A program made the translations under genes and the position numbers. Under the pieces are notes generated by a model. It was not told the DNA's origin and did not search any database. It worked only from the letters and a program-made list of their open reading frames with translations. 64,000 nt of DNA from Amycolatopsis sp. FBCC-B4732 (GTDB lineage Bacteria > Actinomycetota > Actinomycetes > Mycobacteriales > Pseudonocardiaceae), in the NCBI RefSeq assembly GCF_023008405.1, contig NZ_CP095376.1:582001-646000 (forward strand), read 5' to 3'. Of this stretch, positions 36,154 to 44,786 are shown piece after piece. The first letter of the stretch is position 1. Every line of letters begins with the position of its first letter.

Positions 36154-37126
36154 GTCGCCTCCTCGGGGGGAGCGCCGCGGCGTAGGCGTCGAGCCCGCCG
36201 GGCAGCGCGGGTTCGCCGGAGCCGGCGAACCGGTCGAGCGCGGTCAGGACGACCGAGGCCGTGTCGGTCACGAGGTCGGCGCTGCCGGCGCCGACCGGTC
36301 CGGTCAGGTGGTGGGCGAACTGCTCGTACAGCTCGGGGCAGCCGGTGAACACCCCGCCCGCCGCGGCGACGGCGAACCCGTCCGGCAGACCGAGCGCGTC
36401 GCGGACCGCGTACACGCCTTCCGCCAGATCGCCGACGGCCTGGTCGATCACGCCGAGCGCGACGTCGTCGCCGGCCAGCCAGGTCTCGCAGATCACCGGC
36501 GCGAGCGCGGCCAGGCCCTGCTTCGGGAACGGCTGCGCGGCCAGCCGGCGCGCGAGGCCGGCGACGGTCGTCCCGGCGTACTCGCTCAGCGCGTCGACGA
36601 GCTTCGTCTCCGGGCCGCGGCCGTCGGTGGCGCGGACGGCCGCCCGCAGCCCGCGCAGGCCGATGTCGACGGCGCCGCCCTCGTCGCTGCCGAGGTATTC
36701 GCAGCCGCCCGCGTTGGCCACGCGCTTCCCGTCGGTGCCGAAGAAGCCGGAGCCGGTGCCGCACACGGCGACCACGCCGACGCCGGAGAGCGCCGGGACG
36801 CCCCACAGTAGGGGCAGCACGTCGTTGGAGACGACCAGCCCGGCGTCCAGTCCCACCGCGTCGGCGGCGGCCCGGGCCCGCTCGAGCTCCGGGCCGATCC
36901 CGCCGGGCCCGGCCGCGGCGCTGGCCAGCCAGCCGACCGACGGCCCGGTCCCGAGCACGGCGCCGATCTCGGCGAACGCCTCGCGCAGGGTGCGGCCGGC
37001 GGCGTCGCCGGTGGCGTGCGGGTTGATCGACGGCAGCTCGAACGTCCGCCGCGGGCCGCCGTCCCCGGGCACCACCAGAGCCCGGGTCCGGCTGCCGCCG
37101 GCGTCGATCGCGAACCGGCCGACCAT
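36119..37126 (-). CDS. BadF/BadG/N-acetylglucosamine-kinase-like sugar kinase
   Basis: A 335-residue ASKHA-fold kinase. Phosphate-1 region RFAIDAGGSRTRALVV, phosphate-2 region VVAVCGTGSGFFGTD, EYLGSDEGGAVDIGLRGL and the adenosine region AAAGGVFTGCPEL are visible. The family includes N-acetylglucosamine and other sugar kinases. Its ATG shares one base with the stop of the RmlD-like gene (TGATG). With a HAD phosphatase in the same operon it could phosphorylate a cyclitol, as kinases do in acarbose and validamycin pathways, to prepare a nucleotide-activated or phosphate intermediate. Confidence 0.86.
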   Translation of the reverse strand: MVGRFAIDAGGSRTRALVVPGDGGPRRTFELPSINPHATGDAAGRTLREAFAEIGAVLGTGPSVGWLASAAAGPGGIGPELERARAAADAVGLDAGLVVSNDVLPLLWGVPALSGVGVVAVCGTGSGFFGTDGKRVANAGGCEYLGSDEGGAVDIGLRGLRAAVRATDGRGPETKLVDALSEYAGTTVAGLARRLAAQPFPKQGLAALAPVICETWLAGDDVALGVIDQAVGDLAEGVYAVRDALGLPDGFAVAAAGGVFTGCPELYEQFAHHLTGPVGAGSADLVTDTASVVLTALDRFAGSGEPALPGGLDAYAAALPPRRRHEAGTVLGGVR

Positions 37127-38025
37127 CAGACCGCGACCACGGGGCCGGTCCGCAGCATCTGCCGCAGCCCGTCCGCCGGCGTCATCGGCGTCCAGCCGGC
37201 CAGCCCGGGCAGGTGCCCGAAGTCGTCGCAGGCCAGCGAGGAGTGCCGCGGGCGCGAGGCCCACAGGGTGTCGCGGCGCAGGACCGGCCGCACCAGCGCC
37301 GGGTCGGTCCCGGTGAGGCGGTAGGCCTCCGTCGCGAAGTCGAACCGGCTCAGCTCGGCCGGCCCGGCCAGGTGCGCGATGCCGGCCGGCAGCTCCGGCA
37401 CGTGGCAGAGCGCGGCCAGCACCGCCGAGACGTCGTCGATGTGCACCGGCGTGAACGACTGGTCGGTCGGCGCCTCCAGCTCCTCGCCGGCCGCGGCGGC
37501 CTGCAGGCAGCGCTGGCCGTAGGTGGCGCGGTGCGCCGGGCCGGTCCAGCCGTAGACGAGGCTGACGCGCAGCGCGAGGTTCGGGCCGGTCAGCAGTTCC
37601 TGCTCCGCCAGCGCCTTCACCCGCCCGTAGACGTTGTGCGGGCTGATCGGGTCGGCCGGGCGGTGGCCGCCGCGCGAACCGTCGAAGACGTTGTCGGTGG
37701 AGACCAGCACGGTCGGCACCCCGGACCCGGCGAGCAGCTTGGCCACGCCGTGGTGGACGGCCTCCGCGCGCTGCTCGTTCGCTTCGATCCACGTGACGTC
37801 GCTGGGCCCGTGGGTCAGGATGACCCGCGCCGGGCGCAGGGTGTCGACGTGGGTGCGCAGGCGTTCGCGGCCCGCCGGGTCGTCGAGATCGACGGACAGG
37901 TGCCCGGCGTGGGCGAGCGGCGTGGTCGACACGGTCGCCACGTCGTGGCCGTCCGCGCGCAGCCGGTCGGCCACCGAAGCGCCGATCAGCCCGCGGCCGA
38001 CGACCAGAACCGTGTGGTCAGACAT
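37126..38025 (-). CDS. RmlD-like NAD(P)-dependent reductase
   Basis: A 299-residue extended SDR of the dTDP-4-dehydrorhamnose reductase type. The N-terminus is TVLVVGRGLIGASVADRLRADGHDV. STDNVFDG corresponds to the STDYVFDG of RmlD, with Asn for Tyr, and NVYGRVKALAEQELL carries the Tyr-Lys pair. It overlaps the HAD gene by 8 nt and the kinase by one base. It may reduce a ketone on the cyclitol or on the attached sugar. The Asn in place of Tyr does not affect the catalytic YxxxK. Confidence 0.85.
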   Translation of the reverse strand: MSDHTVLVVGRGLIGASVADRLRADGHDVATVSTTPLAHAGHLSVDLDDPAGRERLRTHVDTLRPARVILTHGPSDVTWIEANEQRAEAVHHGVAKLLAGSGVPTVLVSTDNVFDGSRGGHRPADPISPHNVYGRVKALAEQELLTGPNLALRVSLVYGWTGPAHRATYGQRCLQAAAAGEELEAPTDQSFTPVHIDDVSAVLAALCHVPELPAGIAHLAGPAELSRFDFATEAYRLTGTDPALVRPVLRRDTLWASRPRHSSLACDDFGHLPGLAGWTPMTPADGLRQMLRTGPVVAV

Positions 38026-38689
38026 GGGTTTCGCTCCTCCTCGTCAGCGCGATCGAGCCGGTGCCCACCGTGGCCGCCAGTGCGGCGAGGTCCGGCACCA
38101 GGATGTCCACATCGGACGGATCACCGAGCAGGGGCCCGTCGATGCCGATGACGCGGCAGCCGGCGGCCCGCGCGGCGAGCACGCCGGGCCGGGCGTCCTC
38201 GACGACGACGCACGACTCCGGCGCGAAGCCGAGCCGCGCGGCGGCGGCGAGGTAGCCGTCGGGGGCCGGCTTGCCGCGCGGGACCTCGCCCGCGGCGATC
38301 AAGACGGCCGGGACCGGCAGCAGCACGCTGGTGAGCCGGGCGGTCGCGAGCGGCCGCGTCCCGGACGTCACCACGGCGTGCCGGGTGCCGGGCAGCGCGG
38401 CGAGGATCTCCGCGGCCCCGGGGCACGCCACGAGCTCGCTGGTGTCCGCCGCCTGGAGCAGTTCCAGCGCGGCGGCTTCACCGGCGGCGTCGAGGTGCGG
38501 CGCGACGGCCGCGATCGTCTCGGCCGACGGGCGTCCGTGGCAGGCGGCGACCACGGCGTCCGGGTCCAGCCCGTGGTCCACCGCCCAGGCGCGCCACGAC
38601 CGCTCCACGGTGCTGCCGGATTCCACCAGCACGCCGTCGAGGTCGAACAGCACCGCCGCGCACGACAGCGCATCGGCCGGGGTGCTCAT
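38018..38689 (-). CDS. HAD-family sugar phosphatase
   Basis: A 223-residue HAD hydrolase. Motif I is LFDLDGVLVES with the nucleophile Asp. Motif II is VVTSGT, motif III is the Lys in VPRGKPAPDGYL and motif IV is VVVEDARPGVLAA. The cap inserted after motif I is of the helical type used by small sugar phosphatases. The ATG overlaps the cyclase stop by 4 nt. It likely removes the phosphate of a cyclitol or sugar phosphate in the pathway. Confidence 0.88.
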   Translation of the reverse strand: MSTPADALSCAAVLFDLDGVLVESGSTVERSWRAWAVDHGLDPDAVVAACHGRPSAETIAAVAPHLDAAGEAAALELLQAADTSELVACPGAAEILAALPGTRHAVVTSGTRPLATARLTSVLLPVPAVLIAAGEVPRGKPAPDGYLAAAARLGFAPESCVVVEDARPGVLAARAAGCRVIGIDGPLLGDPSDVDILVPDLAALAATVGTGSIALTRRSETHV

Positions 38690-39876
38690 GCCGCCCTCGC
38701 CCCCTCGCGGGTTTCGGCCAGCGCGGTGGCGCGGGTCGCGGCCATCGCCATGGCGACCTCGTCGTCGGTGACGTCGTCGGCGATGACCGTGCAGCCGTAC
38801 TCGATGGGCAGCACGAACCGGATCTTCGAGTCGCGGATCTTCCGGATCTGGCCGAGCGCCGCCGTGACGGCACCCGCCTGGACCGAGCTCGGAAGGTCCA
38901 AAGTGGACGTCGGCAGCCCGCAGCGGTTCAGCAGGCCGACCAGCCGCGCGCGGTCCTTCTCGGCGAGCATCCCGCGCCGCACCGCGATTTCGGCGGCGAT
39001 CGTCATGCCGTAGGCAACGGCCTCGCCGTGCAGCACCGGGCCGTAGCCGGTCACCGTCTCGACCGCGTGGCCGACGGTGTGGCCGAAGTTCAGCGGGCGC
39101 CGCAAGTCCACTTCGTACGGGTCCAGCTGGATCAGCTCGGACTTCACGACGCTCGCCGCGCGCACGATCTGCTCCAGCGCGGGCAGGTCGCGGTTCAGCG
39201 CCAGATCGGCGTTGTCCTCGATGAGGTCGAACAGCGGCGGCGAGCCGATCATGCCCTTCTTGATGGCCTCGGCCAGCCCGGCCGCGATCTGCCTGCGGTC
39301 CAAAGTGGACAGGTAGGCGACGTTCGAGACGACCGCCTTCGGCTGGTAGAACGCGCCGATGAGGTTCTTCGCGCTCGGGTGGTCGACGGCGACCTTGCCG
39401 CCGAGCGCCGCGTCCACCTGGCCCAGCAGCGTGGTGGGGACGTTGATGTACGGGATGCCGCGCATGTAGGCGCTGGCGACCCAGCCGATGGTGTCGATGA
39501 CCACGCCGCCGCCGACCGACAGGATGATGTCGCGCCGGGCGATGGACGTGCCGGCCAGCCAGTCGAGCATGCGGACCGCGGTGTCGATCGACTTGTTGGC
39601 CTCCCCGGGTGCGAACGACGTCATCGAGACGTCGATTCCCTTGTCCCGCAACGAGGTCGCGAGGCGCTCGGCGTGCAGCGCGGAAACCGTGTCGTCGGTG
39701 ATGAGCGCGACCCGGCGCCCGTCGATCTGGTTGAGGAGGAATTTCTCCGCGCAGGGTTCGGCCTTGCAGACGAACACCGAATAGGTGTCGTCCCGGCTGG
39801 CGGAGGCGGTGAACGGCTCGGTATCGTCCGCGGCGGGAATCGGTACCAGATGCGGACAACGCACGTGCTCGAGCAT
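38686..39876 (-). CDS. Sugar phosphate cyclase (dehydroquinate-synthase superfamily)
   Basis: A 396-residue NAD- and metal-dependent cyclase. NAD site SVGGGVVID (120-128), PTTLLGQVDAALGGK (147-161), VDHPSAKN (164-171), metal ligands Glu203, His266 and His283 with His270 between them. The motifs LNFGHTVGHAVE and GAFYQPKAV follow dehydroquinate synthase rather than 2-epi-5-epi-valiolone synthases, which have GHTFSP and HKNRLG. The usual VNHP reads VDHP, and the tail and operon are unlike the shikimate pathway. AAGGGGAG precedes the ATG. It opens the nine-gene operon and likely makes a carbocycle from a sugar phosphate; which one is open (C7, DOI-like or other). Confidence 0.86.
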   Translation of the reverse strand: MLEHVRCPHLVPIPAADDTEPFTASASRDDTYSVFVCKAEPCAEKFLLNQIDGRRVALITDDTVSALHAERLATSLRDKGIDVSMTSFAPGEANKSIDTAVRMLDWLAGTSIARRDIILSVGGGVVIDTIGWVASAYMRGIPYINVPTTLLGQVDAALGGKVAVDHPSAKNLIGAFYQPKAVVSNVAYLSTLDRRQIAAGLAEAIKKGMIGSPPLFDLIEDNADLALNRDLPALEQIVRAASVVKSELIQLDPYEVDLRRPLNFGHTVGHAVETVTGYGPVLHGEAVAYGMTIAAEIAVRRGMLAEKDRARLVGLLNRCGLPTSTLDLPSSVQAGAVTAALGQIRKIRDSKIRFVLPIEYGCTVIADDVTDDEVAMAMAATRATALAETREGARAA

Positions 39877-40117
39877 GGTTTGACTCCCCTTGAAGTCCTC
39901 TTGATCGCGCAACCGCACCTTGCGGACCCGCTCGGTGTCCAAATCGTGGAACCCCGTGCTCCGGCTGGTACTTTGGTAGTCACCGGGAATGGCCGGGTGG
40001 CGAGCACCGCGGGCTGCGCCGTCGCTTATCGAACTCTCGCACCGGTCCTTGTCGTGCTCATCTCCGAGCGTGCCGCCTCGCTTAGCGCGTCCGCCTTGCC
40101 GGGATAGGCTTTTCGCC

Positions 40118-41050
40118 ATGGAGCTGAGGATCTTCACCGAACCGCAGGAAGGTGCCGCCCACGGCGATCTGCTGCGCGTGGCCCGGCACGCCGAAGCGAC
40201 GGGGTTCCCCGCGTTCTTCCGGTCCGACCACTACATGCGCACCGGAACCGCGGCGGCGCACCCGGGCCCGTCGGACGCGTGGGTCACGCTCGGCGCGCTG
40301 GCGCGGGAGACCAGCCGCATCCGGCTGGGGGTGCTGCTGAGCCCGGTGACGTTCCGGTACCCCGGCGCGCTGGCCGTCACGATCGCCCAGGTCGACGAAA
40401 TGTCGGGTGGGCGCGTCGAATTCGGCATCGGCTCGGGCTGGTTCGCCGGCGAGCACGAGGCGATCGGCGCGCCGTTCCCGACCAAGGGCGAGCGCGTGGA
40501 CCGGCTGGGGGAGCAGCTCGAGATCCTCACCGGACTCTGGGGGACCCCGGTCGGCGACACGTATTCCTTCGAGGGCAAGCACTACCGCATCGTCGACTCG
40601 CCGGCCCTGCCGAAGCCGGTGCAGCAGCCCCACCCGCCGATCATCATGGGCGGCAAGGGGCCCCGGCGCCTGCCCCGGCTGGTGGCGCGCTACGCGAACG
40701 AGTTCAACAACTCCCTGTGGGACGAGGAGAACACGGCCGCGCAGTTCGACCGCGTCCGCGCGGCGTGCGCGGAGATCGGCCGCGACCCGGCGGAGATCAC
40801 GTTCTCGGTGGCCCAGACCATCTGCGTCGGCGCGGACGAAGCCGCGCTCGCCGCACGTGCGGAGAAGATCGGCCGCACGGTGGAAGACCTGCGGGAGAAA
40901 GCGCTCGCCGGCTCGCCCGCGGAGGTCGTCGACAAGCTCGGCCGGTGGCGTGAGCGCACCGGGCTCTCCCGCGTGTACCTCCAGGTCCTCGACCTGGCCG
41001 ACCTGGACCACCTGGACCTGATCGCCGCGGAGGTCGTCCCGCAGGTCTAG
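40118..41050 (+). CDS. LLM-class F420-dependent oxidoreductase
   Basis: A 310-residue luciferase-like TIM barrel. It has FFRSDHYMR and the family segment SRIRLGVLLSPVTFRYPGALAVTIAQVDEMSGGRVEFGIGSGWF, followed by HPPIIMGGKGPRRLPRLVARYANEFN. Actinobacterial members with this outline usually take F420 rather than FMN. ATG at 40118; the sequence before it has no strong ribosome site. It is divergent from the cyclase operon across 241 bp. It may reduce an enone or oxidise an alcohol in the pathway. Confidence 0.85.
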   Translation: MELRIFTEPQEGAAHGDLLRVARHAEATGFPAFFRSDHYMRTGTAAAHPGPSDAWVTLGALARETSRIRLGVLLSPVTFRYPGALAVTIAQVDEMSGGRVEFGIGSGWFAGEHEAIGAPFPTKGERVDRLGEQLEILTGLWGTPVGDTYSFEGKHYRIVDSPALPKPVQQPHPPIIMGGKGPRRLPRLVARYANEFNNSLWDEENTAAQFDRVRAACAEIGRDPAEITFSVAQTICVGADEAALAARAEKIGRTVEDLREKALAGSPAEVVDKLGRWRERTGLSRVYLQVLDLADLDHLDLIAAEVVPQV

Positions 41051-41246
41051 GGGTCCGCCGCGGTGTCGAAGGGGGTTTCCTCAGCAGGGGGAAGTCCCCT
41101 TCCTTTGTGTGGTCACGGGGAGTGTCAAAGTGAATCTTTTTTGTTAAAGGCACGACGCAAGATGCTGGTCAATCACCTGATCGGTTAATTTTTTCCTCTC
41201 AATTCTTGACTCGGCACTCAGTCGCGATCGCAGAGGAACGGCAGAA
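41051..41246 (+). promoter_or_regulatory. AT-rich leader before the secreted flavin oxidase
   Basis: The 196-bp gap contains stretches far lower in GC than the surroundings (about 41119-41215), including AATCTTTTTTGTTAAAGG and GGTTAATTTTTTCCTCTC. A TTGACT-like hexamer lies at 41206. A promoter or RNA leader for the gene at 41247 is likely. No terminator with a clear stem is seen inside it. Confidence 0.4.
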
Positions 41247-42887
41247 ATGCTCAATGAGCGGCAGGTCACTGGTCGGAGAAAATTCCTCACTGGCGCAGTT
41301 CTCGGAGTCGGCGGGACGGCGCTCCTCGACAACGGGCTCCTCACCGGCGTGGCGGGAGCCGCCGAATCCACCGCGGCGGGCGCCGATTGCCCCGCCTCGA
41401 TCGTCAACCCCGCGGACCAGCAGTACCCGGACCTGGTGCGTGCCCTCAACGCCCGGTTCGTGGCGCACCCCGAGCGGGTCGCCGTCATCGACTCGCCGTC
41501 GCAGGTCGCGCCGCTGGTGACCGCGGCCGTCAGCGCGGGCAAGCGGATCAGCGTCCGCAGCGGTGGCCACTGCTACGAAGACTTCGTCTACAGCGACGAA
41601 ACCCAGGTCATCCTCGACCTGAGCAGCATGAACCGCATCTACTACGACCAGCAGCGCAACGCGATCGCGGTCGAGTCCGGGGCGATCCTGCTGGACGTCT
41701 ACGAGAAGCTGTACAAGACCTGGGGCGTCGTCATCCCCGGCGGCGTCTGCTATTCCGTCGGCGTCGGCGGGCACGTCGCCGGCGGCGGCTGGGGCTGGCT
41801 GGTGCGCCGCAACGGCCTGGTCGTGGACCACCTGTACGCCGTCGAGGTCGTCACCGTGAACGCCGCGGGCCGGGCCCAGACGGTCGTGGCCACCCGCGAG
41901 CCCGGCGACCCCCACCGCGAGCTCTGGTGGGCGCACACCGGCGGTGGCGGCGGCAACTTCGGCATCGTGACGCGGTACTTCTTCCGCTCGCCGGGCGCGA
42001 CCGGCACCGACCCGCGCAAGCTGCTGCCGAAGCCGCCCGCGCGGACGAACTTCACCGTCGCCGGCTGGAACCTGAACAACCTGACGGAGGCGCAGTTCTC
42101 CCGCCTGGTGCGGAACTACTCGCAGTGGCACATCGACAACAAGTCGCCGAACAGCCCGGCCCGCGACCTCACCGCTGCGCTGTCGGTGAACCACAAGTCG
42201 AGCGGGGCGGTCACCGCGCTGGCGCAGCTGGACGTGTCGGTGCCGAACGCGCAGGCCATCATGGACGGCTACGTCGCCTACCTCGCCGACGGCGTGGCGC
42301 CCCCCGACTTCGTCGCCCCGCAGACGCTGCCGTGGCTGCAGTTCGTCGAGCTGACCGGGACGACCAACTCGGTCGCGAACGACCCGACGTCGCGCGCGAA
42401 GTACAAGGCCGCCTTCATGAAGGGCTTGTTCACCCGGGCGCAGACCGCGGCGATGTACAAGCACCTCACCCGCGACGACATCAGCAACCCGAACATCAAC
42501 ATCATCTTCCAGCCCTACGGCGGCCAGGTTTCCGCGGTGCCGCAGGCGAACACGGCCATCCAGCACCGCGACGCCGCCTACCAGGTGCAGTGGTCGTCGG
42601 TGTGGAGCGGCGCCGCCGGCGACGCCGCCAACATCGCCTGGGCGCGCGAGGTCTACTCCGAGGTCTACGCGGCCACCGGCGGCGTCCCGGTGCCCAACGA
42701 CGTCTCGGACGGCTCGTACGTCAACCACTGCGACGCCGACCTGAGCGACCCGGCGTTCAACAAATCGTCTTCGCCGTGGTCCGCGTTGTACTACAAGGGT
42801 GCGTACCCGCGCCTGCAGGCCGTGAAGAAGAAGTACGACCCGCGCAACGTGTTCCGGCACCGCCAGTCGGTCGAACTCCCGTCCTGA
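41247..42887 (+). CDS. Secreted bicovalent FAD oxidase (aclacinomycin oxidoreductase-like)
   Basis: A 546-residue BBE-type oxidase with a Tat-like signal (GRRKFLTGAVLGVGGTALL, residues 9-27). His108 in VRSGGHCYED and Cys168 in PGGVCYSVGVGGH are the two flavin-linking positions, as in AknOx. The BBE tail NKSSSPWSALYYKGAYPRLQAVKKKYDPRNVF ends the protein. AknOx and Dbv29 of this group oxidise sugars on finished glycosides, and export of the enzyme would suit a late step outside the membrane. The ATG is preceded by GAGGAACGG. A strong terminator follows. Confidence 0.9.
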   Translation: MLNERQVTGRRKFLTGAVLGVGGTALLDNGLLTGVAGAAESTAAGADCPASIVNPADQQYPDLVRALNARFVAHPERVAVIDSPSQVAPLVTAAVSAGKRISVRSGGHCYEDFVYSDETQVILDLSSMNRIYYDQQRNAIAVESGAILLDVYEKLYKTWGVVIPGGVCYSVGVGGHVAGGGWGWLVRRNGLVVDHLYAVEVVTVNAAGRAQTVVATREPGDPHRELWWAHTGGGGGNFGIVTRYFFRSPGATGTDPRKLLPKPPARTNFTVAGWNLNNLTEAQFSRLVRNYSQWHIDNKSPNSPARDLTAALSVNHKSSGAVTALAQLDVSVPNAQAIMDGYVAYLADGVAPPDFVAPQTLPWLQFVELTGTTNSVANDPTSRAKYKAAFMKGLFTRAQTAAMYKHLTRDDISNPNINIIFQPYGGQVSAVPQANTAIQHRDAAYQVQWSSVWSGAAGDAANIAWAREVYSEVYAATGGVPVPNDVSDGSYVNHCDADLSDPAFNKSSSPWSALYYKGAYPRLQAVKKKYDPRNVFRHRQSVELPS

Positions 42888-42894
42888 CCCGCGT

Positions 42895-42936
42895 ACGAAA
42901 GGCCCCGGACCGCTCAGCGATCCGGGGCCTTTTCGT
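42895..42936. terminator. Bidirectional terminator
   Basis: ACGAAAGGCCCCGGA (42895-42909) pairs with TCCGGGGCCTTTTCGT (42921-42936), between the convergent flavin oxidase and acetyltransferase genes. Confidence 0.75.
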
Positions 42937-42941
42937 TTCGG

Positions 42942-43544
42942 TCAGCTCGCGATGTCGATGGGCCGGTCTTCGCCCGGCTCGATGGTCCGGATGACGCGGG
43001 CCGGCGCACCGACGGCGACGACGTTCGCCGGGATGTCCTTCATCACCACGGAATTCGCGCCGATCACGGCGTTTTCGCCAATCGTGACACCCGGGCCGAC
43101 GATGCTGCCGGCACCCAGCCAGACGTTGTCCCCGATGGTGATGGGCTTGCCGTAGCCCCACTTCGCGCGGCGCGACTCGGGCTCGATCGTGTGCCCGGCG
43201 GCCAGCAGCTGCGAGTACGACCCGAGCAGGACGTCCTCGCCGATGGTGATCTGCCCGACGTCGAGGAAGATGACGCCGAAGTTCGCGAAGCTGCGGGCCC
43301 CGATCTTGGTCTGGTACCCGTAGTTGCAGTAGAACGGCGGGCGCAGGTAGGCACCCTCGCCGAATTCGCCGAAGAGCTCTTCGCAGATCTCGCGGCGCCG
43401 TTCGCCTTCCAGCACGGAACTGCGGTTGTACTCCTCCAGCAGTACCTGCGCGCGCCGGACCTCCTCGCTCAGGAGTTCCCCGTTCGCGAGGTGGTACTCG
43501 CCGGCCAGCATCAATTCCTTCATCGCGTGGTCATCAAGCTGCAT
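42942..43544 (-). CDS. Maltose/galactoside-type O-acetyltransferase (left-handed beta-helix)
   Basis: A 200-residue hexapeptide-repeat acetyltransferase of the LacA/Maa family. The N-terminal ELMLAGEYHLANGELLSEEVRRAQVLLEEYN cap, RPPFYCNYGYQTKIGARSF, and the coils ITIGEDVLLGSYSQLLAAGHTI and GKPITIGDNVWLGAGSIVGPGVTIGENAVIGANSVV are all typical. His in AGHT is the catalytic base of the family. AGGGAG precedes ATG 43544; a second ATG six codons in is possible. It acetylates a sugar hydroxyl from acetyl-CoA, perhaps on the pathway product. Confidence 0.9.
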   Translation of the reverse strand: MQLDDHAMKELMLAGEYHLANGELLSEEVRRAQVLLEEYNRSSVLEGERRREICEELFGEFGEGAYLRPPFYCNYGYQTKIGARSFANFGVIFLDVGQITIGEDVLLGSYSQLLAAGHTIEPESRRAKWGYGKPITIGDNVWLGAGSIVGPGVTIGENAVIGANSVVMKDIPANVVAVGAPARVIRTIEPGEDRPIDIAS

Positions 43545-43722
43545 GGCGACGCTCCCTGGGGTCCTGGTTCACCGTTTCACGGTGCCCGCGCGCCCCGGAC
43601 CAGGACATCTCCCAGCGTGCCGATCCCCTTCCACCCCGGCGAAAAATGCGCTGAGGTAGGGCAGGATGACTGTCGGCAAAGACGAGCGCGATCATTCGTC
43701 GGCGAAGCGCGAAAGGATGAAA

Positions 43723-44676
43723 ATGATACTCGTTACCGGCGGCCTGGGTTCCATCGGGTCGCACACCGCACGGGGTTTGCTCGACCAGGGCGAGTCCGTC
43801 GTGCTCACCGCGCACCGGTCGACCGAACTGCCGGAATACCTCGCGAACGAGGCCGAGGGCCGGGTCGTCGTCGAGCCGCTGGACACCACGGACGAGCAGG
43901 CGTTCCTCGACCTGGGCAAGCGCCACGAGATCACCGGCATCGTCCACCTCGCGGCGAGCTACTTCGCCACCCCCGACCCGGTCGAGTACCTCCGCGTCGA
44001 AACCCTCGGCCTCCTGAACGCCCTCAAGGCGGCGTCGGTCTGGGGCGTCCGCCGCTTCTCGGTCGCCAGCTCGATCGGCGTGTACGTCGGCGTCGACGAC
44101 TCCGCCCCGTGGCGCGAGGACGCGGCCCTCCCGGTGCTGCCCCTGCCCCAGATCCTCCAGTTCAAGAAGACGGCAGAGCTGTTCTCGATCGCAGCCGCGG
44201 CCGCCGGCGGCTTCGAGCTGGTCAACCTGCGCATCGGCACGATCTGGGGTCCGCTGAGCCTGCCGGACTCGCCGTTCTTCGCCCTGCCCCGACTCCTCAG
44301 CTCGGCGGTACTGGGCGAGGACGCGGACCTGACCCCGCCCCGCCCGGACGCCTACGCCGAGGACGCAACGGACCTCTGCTACGTCAAGGACTGCGGCCGC
44401 GCGATCGCCCTGTTGATGACGGCGAAGCACCTGAACCACAACACGTACAACGTCTCGAGCGGCCGCCTGGTGCCTTACGCCGAGATCGTCGACGAGATCA
44501 ACAAGGCGGTCCCGGGCGCGAACATCACCCTCCCCCCGGGCCGCAGCCCGGAGCGCCCCTCGCCGAACTACCTGGACATCACCCGCCTGCGCGAGGACAC
44601 GGGCTTCGAGCCCGAGTACGACTCGGCGCGGACGGTGCAGGACTACGTCGCTTGGCTGAAGACGCACGAGCGGTAG
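43723..44676 (+). CDS. NAD-dependent epimerase/dehydratase (extended SDR)
   Basis: An extended SDR of about 317 residues. It begins [23 protein letters not shown], with [20 protein letters not shown] and later the [13 protein letters not shown] segment; [23 protein letters not shown] is near the end. The usual YxxxK Tyr is not obvious, since the stretch before the Lys reads [12 protein letters not shown], so Phe may stand in its place and activity is uncertain. ATG 43723 is preferred because GAAAGGA lies 5 nt before it; ATG 43717 and 43666 are in frame. Divergent from the acetyltransferase. Confidence 0.78.
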   Translation: MILVTGGLGSIGSHTARGLLDQGESVVLTAHRSTELPEYLANEAEGRVVVEPLDTTDEQAFLDLGKRHEITGIVHLAASYFATPDPVEYLRVETLGLLNALKAASVWGVRRFSVASSIGVYVGVDDSAPWREDAALPVLPLPQILQFKKTAELFSIAAAAAGGFELVNLRIGTIWGPLSLPDSPFFALPRLLSSAVLGEDADLTPPRPDAYAEDATDLCYVKDCGRAIALLMTAKHLNHNTYNVSSGRLVPYAEIVDEINKAVPGANITLPPGRSPERPSPNYLDITRLREDTGFEPEYDSARTVQDYVAWLKTHER

Positions 44677-44689
44677 GTCGGATTCGGGA

Positions 44690-44724
44690 GGGCCCCAGGC
44701 AGCGCCAAGCGCCGCCTGGGGCCC
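44690..44724 (+). terminator. Terminator after the epimerase gene
   Basis: GGGCCCCAGGC (44690-44700) pairs with GCCTGGGGCCC (44714-44724) and is followed by TTTC. A second GC-rich inverted repeat, GGACTCGCGCGG..CCGCGCGAGTCC, follows shortly after. Confidence 0.7.
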
Positions 44725-44786
44725 TTTCGCGTGGCGGGGGACTCGCGCGGGGGCCGGGCCTCCGCGCGAGTCCTCCGCTCGGGGCA

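Noticed and set aside
38686..39876. Housekeeping 3-dehydroquinate synthase (AroB)
   Set aside because: Motifs are DHQS-like, but no aroA, aroC, aroK or aroQ neighbours are present. It leads an operon with a kinase, phosphatase, isomerase, GT4 and Mca-like genes, so a specialised cyclase is more likely. A search is needed to exclude it fully.
38686..39876. 2-epi-5-epi-valiolone synthase
   Set aside because: The HKNRLG and GHTFSP motifs of that clade are absent; the sequence has AKNLIG and GHTVGH.
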